Made by a program: the position numbers and the translations under genes. The notes beneath the pieces were generated by a model. That model made no database searches. It saw nothing but the letters and a program-made list of their open reading frames with translations, and was not told the origin of the DNA. A stretch of DNA of 64,000 nucleotides from Hedera helix (lineage: Eukaryota > Streptophyta > Magnoliopsida > Apiales > Araliaceae): contig OX359273.1 in NCBI GenBank assembly GCA_947179155.2, positions 11,781,001-11,845,000 of the forward strand. The letters are read 5' to 3'. The first letter of the stretch is position 1, and every line of letters starts with the position of its first letter. Positions 25,680-37,439 of this stretch are shown one piece after another.

Positions 25680-27173
25680 TGTTAAATGAATTTTATATCT
25701 ATTTATTGAATATTTTTAGACTTAATAATTTGTGAGTTTTAAAGTATTTTTAGTATTTTAGGTATGCTATTTATTATTATGTGTTTTTATTAATTTTATT
25801 TTATTTTTATATTATTTATATTGTGTTTTGTAGGAAAAATAAAGTTAATGGCACATCTGTAAATTCCAGTAACATGGAGGGACGCACATGGTGCGGCTGA
25901 AGAAGCTGAACATGCACAGGACAAGAACGACGTCGTTTAGGATCATACAAGCTGAAGGAAACAGCCCGCGCAATGCGCGGATTCTGGTCCAACCTCCTTT
26001 GTTTCTCTAGCGTTCCAGTATTTTTTTCAAACGTGGGGGCCACTCATTTACCACCATTCATTGTTCCTTCTGTGAAAAGGCTTAGCAGGCGTGATTTCAA
26101 GTTTAATTCCTATATGGGTCCCTCATGCAATTAAATTAAGGAGCAATTTATTTAGATTAGGATTCTTTGCATATTATATTTTAAATACGATTTTTAATTT
26201 TTATTAGGGTTAGAAAAATTATATTCATATAAATAACTAATTATAGGCTAATTGTAAAAGTGTTGGGAAAAAGTCAATAAACACTGTGGGAGGCTAATTC
26301 CTTTCTAGTTTTTGGTGTTCAAGAGCGTGCAAGATATCAACAAAGATGGACGCCATGGATGGAAGAAGCTTGGAAATAGAGAATTGGCGAGAGACTATTT
26401 TTCTTCTTTAAACTTTTATTTATTTTTGTCTTTCATTGATGTTGAATATTTTGTGGGTTTAATTTTATATGTTATGAACTACTTTTTAATTTAAGATTTT
26501 AATGAAACTTATTGTTTAGTTTAAATTGATTATCTTTCCATTTGATTGGCACTATATGAATTGATCATTATATTTTGTGCGTTCATGTAATAATTGCCTG
26601 ACTAGTAATTAATTTGGGATAATCTATATGAAATCGAGGGATTGATTATAGATTTGGATCTTAATATAATGACATATGTTTGTGATATTCTGCATTAGTT
26701 GGAATTCATAATTTGTGTATAGGATAGAAATATACCTATATGCCATATGTAACCAATTTTGGGAATTTGATATTAATGAATATGTTTTAATTTAAATTAC
26801 ATAGGAATATAGTAATTTAATTAGAATTGATATTTTTATATGCTAATGGAAAGAGGCTTATAAATAATTAAGAATTCCTGGTTAACAATTCATCTTGACC
26901 ATATAATTAAATGGAGAGTTATGAGATTTGAATGAAGCATTAGGTGAAATTAATAATCTTAGATTTATTTATTTTATTATTTTGTTTTTTTATTATTTAT
27001 TTTTATTATTTGGTTTATTTAGTAATTTTCGTTTAATTCGCATGTTTAAATAAGATTGGTACTTGAAAAATATTAGATGTAATTCTCTGTGGGATCGATA
27101 TTTGACTTATCATTATATTACTTGTTAACCGTATATACTTGCACCTATATATTCATATAGAAAATACCCAACA
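25680..27173 (+). mobile_element. 3' LTR of the LARD-like element
   Basis: Starts TGTTAAATGAATTT and ends TACCCAACA; it matches the 5' LTR at 11631-13129 throughout, with many point differences. It returns to the minus-strand gypsy gag at 27174. Confidence 0.9.
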
Positions 27174-27572
27174 ATTCGCAAGCAAAACATCCACAAAACT
27201 TTTTTGGGTTTGGGCAATGGGGTGAAATATGCTCTTCCTGACCACAATTGTAGCAAACACCTTTTCCTTTCCAACATTCTCTTAAATGATTCTTCCCACA
27301 CTTCCCTTTCCCTCTAAGATCCTCCCTGTCTGGATTGATTGTTGTTATTATTGGTATTGTTGTTGTTGTTGTTGCGAGTTTCACCTCCTTTTTCGGCCTC
27401 TAGTCCCTTCCTGTAGTAATGCCTTGTTGGCTGATTCAAAGATCCGCACAAGAAATATTTCTTTTTCTTCGAATTAGGACACTCGGAAGAAACGTGTCCC
27501 TTTTTCCTGTAATTATAACATTTTCTCCTTCCTTTTAAACACTATCCCCAGTGATTTTTATCGACCTTCTAT
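27174..27572 (-). pseudogene. Gypsy gag C-terminal part with CCHC knuckles (minus strand)
   Basis: Minus-strand translation gives two zinc-knuckle remnants: CYNYRKKGHVSSEC (second Cys changed to Tyr) and CYNCGQEEHISPHC, joined by a low-complexity Thr/Ile/Asn linker. It is the upstream continuation of the pol at 8744-11630, separated by the LARD insertion. The N-terminal two thirds of gag and the 5' LTR are missing: the sequence is replaced at 27573 by a plus-strand LTR. Confidence 0.8.
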
Positions 27573-30500
27573 GACATCCCAGATTTTTGACAAAATTTCT
27601 AAATAAAGTTCTTGATCTATAAAATAAAGGTTAGAAATTAAAACCTAATTTGGAAGGATAGAAAGTGTTAAGAGGTGATTACATTTTATTTTATTTAATC
27701 AATGTGTTAAGAATAACCAATGTAATTTAAAAAGTGTAAAGACGGACTCTTGATACAGTTGATAAATGATGACTTAATAAATGATGAAATAATTACGAGG
27801 ATCAATCATTAATTTAAGATACATTAGTGACTTGATAAATGATGAAATAATAATAAATAAAATTTACTACAGTTGAAAGGAAATACAACATATTAAAGGC
27901 AAATGACATGATGTAATGCCTACGATTAGGTAGTCAGAAAGGAATTGTTATAAGATATTGTGCTGGGTCAAAAAGTGGTAGGTTACATGATACACACACA
28001 CACACACACATATGATCTAATAATAAAAGGAAAGTTAAGACTTCGATAAAAGAAAGATAATGGAAAAATGTGTAAATTAAACTTAGTTATAATAATTAAT
28101 AACTAGCTTGATGAATTGGCCTTAAGAGACTAGGGTAAGAGAATAACAAGGTAAGGAAATCGAGAAGATTTTAATAGATAAGACAAGGTACAACAGAATG
28201 TACATAAATGGTAGAACAATTTAACTAAATCTGTATATTAGGGATTAACTAAATTTTAAGGATTCTGAGAATTAAAATCTGAAATTTGATTAATGAATAA
28301 AGATTAATTGATTGAAATGAACTGAGTATTTATACGACGTATAAATAAAAAAGATAATACTCTCAAATAAGAGTAGAAGTAATGAAGAATATATGTATGA
28401 TGCAAATTATCATATATGTATTAACAAAATAAATAGAATGACCTAAAAGTCATAAAAAGAGTAATATGAGATTAAGTGGTGAACGAGGATAGGTTTTGGT
28501 AATCCGATCAAGGTATGGTATGATATAAAATATGTGTTATATAATTTTAAAAGAAAGTTATTTTTTTGAAAGAAGAACGCGAGAATCAATATACACGATT
28601 TGAGCATTTTTTTATTTTTATTGAATGTTCGCTTTTTGAGGAAGCATTTTATGATATATGTGAGCATTTATATTAATTGAAATGACGGAAATTGGATATG
28701 ATGAAATGTGTAATAGGTAAGAGTCGTAAAGAAATAGAAACGTAATTCTAGTTAAGGAAAGTATTATAGTTGGTTTATGGCTAAATAACTAACTAAACAA
28801 ATTTAATAAAATTAAGTAAAAATGGTATGATGGAAATGAATTCTAGTTATTGATCTAGGTAATTAACTTGGAGAAAGTTTAATCCATGTCAATGTATAAG
28901 AACCAATCAAAGTGGTGAAAGAAACACAATCCAAGTAAGGAAGAATGGTCAAATTAGAGGTGAGTAGAAACTTGTCTAAAGTGGAAAGTTGCCAAAAAGG
29001 GAAACTTTTCTTAAATAGAAACTTTCCATAAAAGGAAAGTCTAGACAAAAGGATAAATGACCAAAATATGCTTGACAAGTTAATCAATGACCTTTGTGTC
29101 CTAAGCGATGAAATGACTAAAATGTCATTGATTAAGTATGGGAAAAGACCAAAATGCCATTGGTTGGGTTAAATATAGTTATGTTAAATTAACCACACTT
29201 GGATTAAGTCTCTACTTAACCTAGCTAGAGAAGTAAGAGCTCATTCATTTGAGTTAAGAAATGAAACCCTAATAGAAAGAGAAAGAAAAGGGAAGCCATG
29301 GAAACAAGAGCAAAAGCTTGGTAGTTTTGAGCTTGGATGGTTGGATGATCATGGAGCAATGATTAAAGTTGAAGTCCTCGTCATTGTGAAGCTTCCTATG
29401 TAAGGAAGTGGATCATCCAGTAAGGTTTAAAAGTTTTTTAAACTTAAAATTTTAGTTTATGTATTTTATGCATGTATTTATGGTTAAATGTATAGTTTAT
29501 GGAAGGTTATGTGCCATGAGTTAGAAGTTCATCGTTAAACCTTAAGATATAAGGTTAAACATAATGGTATGATGTGTATTTATATGTAATATAGTATGTT
29601 AAATACTTTAATATATAGAAAGTATGATTTTGAAAGTTAAAACTAGTTATGGTAGTAATATGTTCAAATAAACTTATTTTGAAAGTAAATGAATTTGGAA
29701 CAATTTATATATGTGTAGTATAAGTCTACAAAAGTTAAAAATAAACTCCTTAATGAGTGTATGGAAAGTGGAGTCTAAGAATTGAAAAGTAAGTTTTATG
29801 AAAAGTTTTGTTAAGTAAATGAAAATCCAACTCAAAGATGATTTTTGGCACTTTTGAGAGTTAAGTGGTGAAACTATGTTTGATCACTTAGTTTGATGAA
29901 GTTACACGTGTCTACATTGGTTTTATAGTCAACGGATGAAAGTTGGAATGAAAATATGTTTCGGGCAATTAAAATCGATAGTTTCTAGTTAAGAAGATTT
30001 TTACGAAAAAATAACACCATTTGAAAACCTAGGTTGTTTTTAAAGGATTAAAAAAGTTTAATATATGTTATGAAATCTTAATTAAGTGTTGAAATGAACT
30101 ATAGAAATGAATGACCAAAAATCACTAGTTGACGAAAAAGGGTAAAAATGTGTTTAAACACTATTTTACGGGCTAATGCTTCAATGATTTTAAGAAGTCG
30201 TATGAGTCAAGTTGTATTTTTATAAAATACTATGCAGTAATATTTAGTTATGGTTCAAATTTGAGCTTAATTGGATGTAAGATTAAGGAGTTAAAAATCA
30301 GCAAAATGATTGTAAAAATTAAATATTCTAGATTCCGCAAACTGCGTCGGGGCGCAGTGTTTTGTACGAAAAACTGTGCTGGGGCATAGTTAACTGAGAA
30401 GAGTTGGCTGGGGGCACAGTCAGAGCTTGCAGAGGCACAGCCCCAATACTTGATTTTTTTTTAATGTTGTCTGAATAGCTATGTTTTGAAGTAATATGAT

Positions 30501-31135
30501 AGAGACATATTATGTAAACCCTATATTGATAAAAATGGTCAATGTCGTGGGTGTTAAGGTATAATGGAGTAATGAATGTTATAATGTAACATACCTAAAG
30601 CTAAGTAAAAGTATAATAATGTTTGTGTAAAAAGTCGGTAATGGGTTTGGATGTATTATTAACTTATGTAAGGTATATTACATTAAACGTATAATGAATA
30701 AAGACTAGCGGTCTAGTACTTATGGTTTAAGTTGACGGAGTTATGTAAAGTGGTATAACCATATAATGCTATATACGTTGTATGATGGCAAACATAATTC
30801 AGATTATTAAACTGACGTGAGGAAAGATACGAAAGACGTTCGAGGAGCGTAAAGGTTTATAATGGTTACGGGTAACAAGCAGGTTTTTTTAGAACTTGTT
30901 GAAAGGTAATAAGTGTTTTACGTGAACTACTTTCCATGTGTAGGATTTCTGTGTTATCTGAAATCAGCATGAATATGTTTTGAAATGTGCACTTTGTGCA
31001 ACTATGTGATTAACTGTCAAACGCAATATATGAGATTTATGTTTGAAATTGCACAACATGATAGATATGATGCATTGGGTAAAATGCATAGTAAGAAATG
31101 TATAACGCATGTATATAAACTGCGAGCATGAAATG
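27573..31135 (+). mobile_element. Gypsy-type LTR fragment (plus orientation)
   Basis: It begins TGACATCCCAG, like other gypsy LTRs of this window. Near 29215-29420 it has a leader-like stretch (gaaaccctaat, agaaagagaaag) typical of the R/U5 part. Near 30340-30450 there are GC-rich repeats of a gcgcagt/gcacag type. No ORF of significance. There is no convincing end: at 31136 it meets an opposite-strand LTR end. The exact family is unknown and the boundaries are inferred. Confidence 0.5.
27991..28010 (+). repeat. (CA)n microsatellite
   Basis: About 10 CA units in the LTR fragment. Confidence 0.85.
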
Positions 31136-31844
31136 TGACGCCCCGAGATCCCACCTTCCTTTAATTATATCCATTCTATTCTAGATGACATAATCGTAAA
31201 CCTTAAACCACATTAATCGGGATCCCGTGCGTCAAACCTTAACCTTTGACCTTTAAAACCATTCTGTTGACCATAATATGGTCCATTTTTTTAAAACTTT
31301 ATCTTACATCCCTTATCTGTCTTAGGATCGCAACGTTTACATACCTTTCATTAGAACTTAGGTCAACCATGTATTATTTGTGACCTACTCTATTTCAATT
31401 TCAAACCATATATAATCATGATTTAACATAACTTATCCTGTAAATAAAATTTCGCCATGAACTATTTACACATGGCCCTGTTTACATATATACCTGCTCC
31501 TGTTTGTTTATACATGTTTACATACATTCCGTATTGCACATAACCTGCTTACATCAAATAAGTTTACTACATAGTTCTATTTACCTATAATTGATCCATC
31601 ATGTCTATCCATAAATACATACATTTATTACATATATGCGAGTTTCATCAGATACACACTCGCCTTACAATATTAATACAATCATAATACCCTTTATCAT
31701 TTCTATGGTTTACATTCATCATTATACAAGAATATTACACAGATGAAATTATCAAATTCCCTTCATGCTTCTCCAAGTACTCACATTCTTTACCTTAGCA
31801 TAACCGGCACCTCCGGCCTTCTTATATTTTACCTGAAAAGTTAG
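31136..31844 (-). mobile_element. Gypsy-type LTR 3' part (minus orientation)
   Basis: Read on the minus strand, this ends in ggatctcggggcgtcaca, the standard end of a gypsy LTR, and contains ataagaaggccggaggtgccgg, typical of the U5 side. It is cut at 31845 by the SIRE-like LTR. No genes. Confidence 0.5.
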
Positions 31845-31878
31845 TGTTAGTTCCCGTGGACACGATAATGATCTAGAA

Positions 31879-31892
31879 GGGGGGGGGGGGGG
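31879..31892 (+). repeat. G14 homopolymer
   Basis: Fourteen consecutive G on the plus strand near the LTR end; probably variable in length and error-prone in assembly. Confidence 0.95.
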
Positions 31893-32209
31893 TTGAATGG
31901 ATCATTAAAACTTTTTCATTTATTAATAAAGCATATCAGTTATAAATGATGAGATCAATTTAAGCACAGCGGATTTACTTTTAAATGATAAACCCCTTTA
32001 AGATATATAAGTCAGTTCAATAGTGTGTTAATCTACAGTATGAGTGATAACAGATTTAGCAGTTATAGTGCAAAAGTGTAAAAGACATAAAGTAAATGAC
32101 ACAAGAGATTTAAGTGGTTCGGAGACTGAACAACTACTACTCCACTCTTCTACTTAATTAGTAGGAAATCCATTAAGGTTTAGTCCTCCGGACTAGGACA
32201 CTCTCGCCC

Positions 32210-32420
32210 TCATCAAATCCATCAGACTTGGTTTCTTCAGTCACATTAAGACTAGGACACTCTTGCCCTCATCAAAGCCAGCAGCTTTAGGACTGTAGAC
32301 TAAGCCCAGCAGACTTAGAATCTCTTTTACCCTTCGGTACTCAACAAGTCCAGCAGACTTGATTTCTTTAGTTCTCTCTGTCGAGAAACTATGACCCTCA
32401 TTAAGTCCAGCAGACTTGAG
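32210..32420 (-). repeat. Short direct repeats 'tccagcagactt' in the SIRE-like LTR
   Basis: At least four variants of (aag)tccagcagacttg, interspersed with two copies of 'gactaggacactct(c/t)(g)ccctcatcaaa'. Probably the R/U5 part of the LTR. Confidence 0.7.
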
Positions 32421-33390
32421 TTGTTTGTTCGTTGGGTTGTGCTGCTAAGTAGAACATTTGCTCTTCTTCATCTTTAGGTACTTAGCATCTGCTTGTGATC
32501 ATCCTTTGAATGCTGCTGATATTTGTCGTTGATGTTCTTCTTCTTTCTGTATTCAGCAACTACCCATGATCACCCGAAATGTACTGCTGAGTTCTTTCAA
32601 TAAGCTTTTTGCTCAGCAGTTGTGTTGAACACTTAGCTTGTATTTCACACAGAATTCCATCCTGTTCTTTTCGTTTCTCAAAGTGTTCTTGGCTTATTTG
32701 ATTCTTCGATTCTTAGCTCATATGCCAGCCCTTCGACATTTTCGTTTTTGTCTTGGTGAAGCTTTTCAACCTATTCGGTCGTGTATGTATATTCTTGCTT
32801 ATTCACCACCTTCTTTTTCTTTTTCCAGATTTGCTCTTTTGTAGATCTTTGAATTATCTTTCCGTTGCAGATTTCCCTGATATGAATCTTCCTGTAGCAG
32901 ATCTTTCTGTAGCAAATCCTTCCGTTGAAGTATGTTCAGTTTCAGACTTCTTTATGAATACTTTATTCATTTAGTCAGAGTATTAGTGCTCTGCAGATTC
33001 TGACTTGTTGACTTGTCTTCTTTAACCCTGGAGAGAGATGTCAGTCTTGGGTTTCTTCCCAGTCTTCATAGAGTGGACAACTCTTTAGGTAGAATATGAT
33101 CGTTGAGACACAGTCCACTGATTTCTTGAGACTGATGCATGATACTAGAAGTCTTTGCTCTGACACTCAGCACGCATAAGTCAGTATTCTGTCATTTCTG
33201 ACTTCTTCTATAGTAGATGCCATAAAGTGTTGACGTGGATGTTTCTGAAGTAATTAACAACTCATTTTGAGATTACTAACTTAAGTGCTTAGATGTCTTC
33301 AATCCTTGTTGGCACTTAAGTACTCGATGATTAATCTAGTTGTAACTTCTTGCTTCTGATCGTTGAGTTATCTGCTGGTTCAGCTATGTA

Positions 33391-34450
33391 GCTCTACGAA
33401 CTTGTCTGTCGTAGGCTTCTGTGTAGATCAGAGAGTGATTGACTTTACTAACTCTATAATTTTATCCGAGCCTTGCGGTCCTGACGATATGCTCCTCATG
33501 CTTCGTGATCTTCATTGTACTTTCTGTATATAGAGCATAAATCTATAATCTGGTTTAAGCTTTAACAGATGATTTCTTATCATAGAGGATTGCTCTATGA
33601 ACTTCAGGCTTGCTCGAACTGCTTGGTTCTATATGTCATGGAGGACTGCTCTATGAACCTTCAGGTGCCAGATCCTTAATGTACAGAACTGCTCTACGAA
33701 CTTTTAGTTGCATTCTCTGCTGTACAATCAAAGGTTGTTTATGACAGGTAGCATTTGAATATCTTCAGCTTGATTGCTTTGAACGTTGTACATCTGAACT
33801 TGCTTTATCATTTTACGACTTATCTGACTTGTGGTGCAAGTCGTAGTGTAATCGTAGAGTTATGAATTGAACTGTTCTACGATCTCAGTTCAGGCTAGAT
33901 GCTGTAGACGTACGAGATCTTCATTCAGTTTGTTTAACAGCCCAAGGACAGCCTACTGAATAATCTTTATGAGGATTGCTGTCATGATTCTGAATACTCA
34001 TGTAAAAGATGCTCTTTGACTCTGCTTGGTTCGTAGACAAAATTAGGATAATCGTAGAGTGACTATCTATATGGACTCTACGATCCCGAGAGTTAGCTCT
34101 ACGATGCTGAGACAACTCTATGATCTGCCGAACGATGCTGAGACAACTCTACGATCTGCCGAGAGGACTCTACGATTTTTCGAGCCTTATTCTGCGTTTA
34201 CCAGGCAGACTCTACGATCTTCCTAGGAGACTCTACGATTTTCCTTTGAGTGATTTCATAAGACTTCTATCTGAATGACACTTCACTTCTCAATCAGTCT
34301 TGCTGATGGAGTTGGTGCTTGGATCTTCTGTTTGCTTGTCGGTCATTCAGGGTCTTCATACTGATGATCTTTAAGTAAACACTCTATGATTCTGCTTTGG
34401 AAATATGAGCGTATGATTGGTTATGCTGATGGCTTGCAGACTCTACGATC
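33391..34450. repeat. Dispersed ACTCTACGAT motif array
   Basis: About fifteen exact or one-mismatch copies of ACTCTACGAT or its complement ATCGTAGAGT, e.g. 33851, 34051, 34075, 34096, 34146, 34167, 34209, 34230, 34440. Part of it (34096-34170) is a ~45-bp tandem unit, but most copies are embedded in unlike sequence. The same motif recurs at 37826-39128 and 58306-60310. Confidence 0.85.
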
Positions 34451-34808
34451 GTGAGTGAAGTATGTGATTCTTGCTTTAACTCCCTTGCCAGACAGTTGTT
34501 CTTTTCGGTCGATCAGGCCTATCTATTACAATTTAAGATCAACCTAACAAGTTTGATCTTTCTATATATATATAGTCCTTGTACATAGTGATCTTTTGAA
34601 GGACTGTACAATGCTATTAACTCATATGAGATCAACTTAACAAATTTGACCTCGTCAATCTAAGTCCTTAGAACATAATGCTTATTAACTATTAAGGACT
34701 TTACATCTTTCATTAATGCAGACATATTTGCATATTGATTCATTTATCTTTTAAAACACATCATCAAATCTTGTAATAGAGAAATAACATTCACATGCAT
34801 ATTCTAAA

Positions 34809-34821
34809 TAATCTCCCTCTA
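34809..34821 (-). other. Polypurine tract of the SIRE-like element
   Basis: On the minus strand tagagggagatta follows 'ttttgtcatcatcaaa', the common PPT context of SIRE-type copia elements, immediately upstream of the LTR. Confidence 0.65.
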
Positions 34822-35060
34822 TTTGATGATGACAAAACAACAATACTAGATGCTTATGCAATTGATGAATGAATCTTAAGATACAGTGAACTACTGTATT
34901 ACTGGAGCAGAAAATGTGAATTTCATTGATGAAAGTTTAAATACAGATTACACAATATCCTAAATACTGGATCCAGATCATACTAGTTCAGTTTGAGATG
35001 TACCTTCCTTTGTACTTGTATGTCTTCTACATGATTTTCATGTTGTTGCTACTCATGACT

Positions 35061-37439
35061 TCATGTCTCCTCCTTAACTGGAGACTCCTGGCTCATGTCT
35101 TCTTCTGGCTCCCCCTCAGTTCTTGCTTTCATGGTTTTATCTCCTTGTCCTCTTTTCTGCTTCTTCTTGCTCTCCCCCTTCAGCTTCATTCGTCTCTGCT
35201 TGATCCTCTTTCTCTTTTTCTCCCCCTTTTTGTCATCAATTATCTGGGAGAGCTGCTGGATATTCAACATGAGCTGCTCGATCAGGTAGGATGTGTTCCC
35301 AACTTCAATCTTAACTTCCTGCTGAGTGAGCTCTATAGTCTGAGACAGAGATTGGTTTAAATTTTCTATTTTCTCAGAAAGAGATGCAATAGATTCTTCA
35401 TTGTTCTTCCGAAGTTTCAGGATTTCTTTCTGTTGATTTTCTAAGGACTTCTGATATGTCTGATCTTGTTGAAGGAGCTTGAGAGATATGTCTAAAAAGG
35501 ATGCTTGCATTTCCTTGTGGAATTCTTCTGCTCCAGAGATAGCCTTTGCTGTAGTGGAAGTCTTGAAGATGTTCTCAAGAGCAGTGATTGTATCAAAGAA
35601 ATCATTGTTCGATGAAGAAGGAACATCAGAGGGTATATTAGTGGGAATTCTTGGCAGAGACTGGTTTGTTGCAGTCGTAGAGTCAGGATGCTTTACGACT
35701 ATTGACTCCACGAGTCTATTTTTCTCCTGACCTTCATCTTGATCTACCAACAGTAAATAAGGAATGAATATACTTTCTGCATGGCGATAGACTTTGTAAT
35801 GTTGACAATGTTTGATCAGCAGATTTGGAAAGGATTGAACTCTCGGGAAGTTTTGAGAAACCAACTTTAGATTGGGAAAGTATGAATAACACCAACTGAT
35901 GAAGCTCGTATCTCTGAAATAGATAGCTTTTAACCATGGCATCCAAGGGTAGAATCTTCTTAACTCCTGACCCTTATGGTCATATAAAACTGTAGTTCGA
36001 TCGAGCTCAATGTCTTGAAACTTGCTCAGTAAATCTTCCATGGTTATTGAAGCTACTCTGATTTGACCATTGCCGTGATCAATCCATTTGTTTGGCAATA
36101 TAGCTCCTGGCTTTTCAACTGCTTCCAATATAATCCTCCTTCGAATACTTGATGATGAGGTTGCTGGAACATGATGATCAAGACTTTCTGACTCAGCATT
36201 TTCAGAGCTCGAGTCTTTTTGAGCTCCATCTCCGAATGTTGCTTCCTTTCCTTTACCTTTGTCAGAGTCTTTAGCTTTAGAAACTGATTCCTTTGAAGCT
36301 TTGTTCGGTTCAGTAGCTGTAACTTCTAACTGTTCTTTATTTCTTAATGTTTCACTAACATCGTCTCCTCTTAATTCAGCAACTGTTTCTTTAGTAAACA
36401 TTTCTTCACTTCCAGATTTTAACTCACTTGGAGTCAAATCTTCTTCAACATGTACCTCCTCACTTTCATCATTGAGATCAATGAAGTTAGGCGAAACATC
36501 TCCTGCATTTTTATTCCCTGGGAATTTCATCATTTGTTGAAGACGAGTGCTTTGTCTTTTTGCTGGCTTGATCTTCTCAGCTTTCTTAAGGGATGATTTT
36601 GGTGGAATGAATCCAAATGATAGAGACTCGTCAGATGAATCATCTTTACTTGAACATGCTTTCCCTTTTCCTTTGCTTTCCTTTGAATCTTTCTTGCTGC
36701 TGCTAGTCATTCTTAACCTCTTATTTTCCATGGGATTCTTCTTCCAGTTGTCAAACAGTTTAGGAGACAAAACCTTGTGGACATTCAAAGCCTCTCCTTC
36801 ATCATCCCTAATTTTATTTTGCAGTTTCCGCTTCAGGATAATGCTCAAGAATCTTCCATAGAATACTTTTGTGATTGGCTTCCCTGGAGCCTTTACTTTC
36901 TCAACCTCCTTGACTAACCAGTCATATAGCATCGCACCAAAGTTTATGTTCTTTTTCATGACAATGGCAGACATGATTCTTAGTTGAGGATCACTTACAG
37001 TGTCATAAGCGGTGTCTTTGCATAAGATACATTTGCCTACTATCTCTGCCAGGAACTCGAACTCTTCTAGAAACTCCTTTTTCTTCATACCCTTGAGTTG
37101 TGGATTCTTCACATACCCCATCAACCTTATTCCTTCAACTGTATCTATATTTTTGAGAGATGATGAATCTTTAATGGTGATTCCCAGACATTTGTTGATT
37201 TCGGTATCATCTATCTTGAGTTTTTCTCCTCTAACTTTTGAAACCAACTCATCGTTGTTTACTACTGCGTTCTGATAGAACTCTTTTACCATAACAGAGT
37301 AGATCTTGGTGTTTGCTCCCAAACATTCTAAGAACCCAGCTTCCTGCACTATTGTAAGAATATCCTTGAATTTCTTTTCGGAGGACTCAAACTTATCAAA
37401 GCCGAGTTGGATGCCGGAAACAACTTGACAGTTTTCCAT
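35061..37439 (-). CDS. 792-aa extra ORF of a SIRE-like copia element ('putative plant transposon protein'/env-position ORF)
   Basis: An uninterrupted 792-codon ORF, ATG at 37437-37439 on the minus strand. Residues ~1-210 resemble the domain found in extra ORFs of plant retroelements (VKEFYQNAVV, KVRGEKLKIDD, NKCLGITIK). Residues ~225-430 are Lys/Ser/Glu-rich with basic clusters that could be nuclear signals. Residues ~430-600 form a Trp/Tyr-rich block (FYPWMPWLKAIYF). Residues ~640-755 are likely coiled coil (many Leu/Gln heptads), and the end is very basic (KKGEKKRKRIKQRRMK). I see no signal peptide or membrane segment, so an envelope role is not supported; 'env' describes its position between pol and the 3' LTR. 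A broken relative at 57935-58251 lies downstream of RNase H in another copy. Its function is unknown. The element's pol is absent here, yet the ORF is intact. Confidence 0.8.
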   Translation of the reverse strand: MENCQVVSGIQLGFDKFESSEKKFKDILTIVQEAGFLECLGANTKIYSVMVKEFYQNAVVNNDELVSKVRGEKLKIDDTEINKCLGITIKDSSSLKNIDTVEGIRLMGYVKNPQLKGMKKKEFLEEFEFLAEIVGKCILCKDTAYDTVSDPQLRIMSAIVMKKNINFGAMLYDWLVKEVEKVKAPGKPITKVFYGRFLSIILKRKLQNKIRDDEGEALNVHKVLSPKLFDNWKKNPMENKRLRMTSSSKKDSKESKGKGKACSSKDDSSDESLSFGFIPPKSSLKKAEKIKPAKRQSTRLQQMMKFPGNKNAGDVSPNFIDLNDESEEVHVEEDLTPSELKSGSEEMFTKETVAELRGDDVSETLRNKEQLEVTATEPNKASKESVSKAKDSDKGKGKEATFGDGAQKDSSSENAESESLDHHVPATSSSSIRRRIILEAVEKPGAILPNKWIDHGNGQIRVASITMEDLLSKFQDIELDRTTVLYDHKGQELRRFYPWMPWLKAIYFRDTSFISWCYSYFPNLKLVSQNFPRVQSFPNLLIKHCQHYKVYRHAESIFIPYLLLVDQDEGQEKNRLVESIVVKHPDSTTATNQSLPRIPTNIPSDVPSSSNNDFFDTITALENIFKTSTTAKAISGAEEFHKEMQASFLDISLKLLQQDQTYQKSLENQQKEILKLRKNNEESIASLSEKIENLNQSLSQTIELTQQEVKIEVGNTSYLIEQLMLNIQQLSQIIDDKKGEKKRKRIKQRRMKLKGESKKKQKRGQGDKTMKARTEGEPEEDMSQESPVKEET

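Larger units (their letters stand above)
31845..34799 (-). mobile_element. SIRE/Maximus-like copia LTR (minus orientation)
   Basis: On the minus strand the LTR would run from about TGCATGTGAATG (34799) to ctaaca at 31845, lying just after the PPT region of the element whose extra ORF is at 35061-37439. The end contains the poly-G/poly-C block and 'gatcattatcgtgtccacggg', a form I know from SIRE-type LTRs. It holds repeats of tccagcagactt (32215-32420) and a dense array of actctacgat (33391-34450). The start coordinate is approximate. No genes; small ORFs near 32638-32974 have no domain. Confidence 0.65.

Noticed and set aside
33391..34450. Repeat array considered as CRISPR-like
   Set aside because: The motif is only 10 bp, in both orientations, irregularly spaced and in a plant retroelement LTR; no cas genes.
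34998..37275. Several plus-strand ORFs of 60-120 codons
   Set aside because: They are antisense to the 792-codon ORF, hydrophobic Leu/Phe/Ser-rich as expected from complementing Lys/Glu-rich codons, and show no domain.
35061..37439. Calling the 792-aa protein a viral-type envelope
   Set aside because: No signal peptide, transmembrane segment or fusion-peptide-like stretch could be seen; only its position matches the 'env-like' label used for SIRE-type elements.
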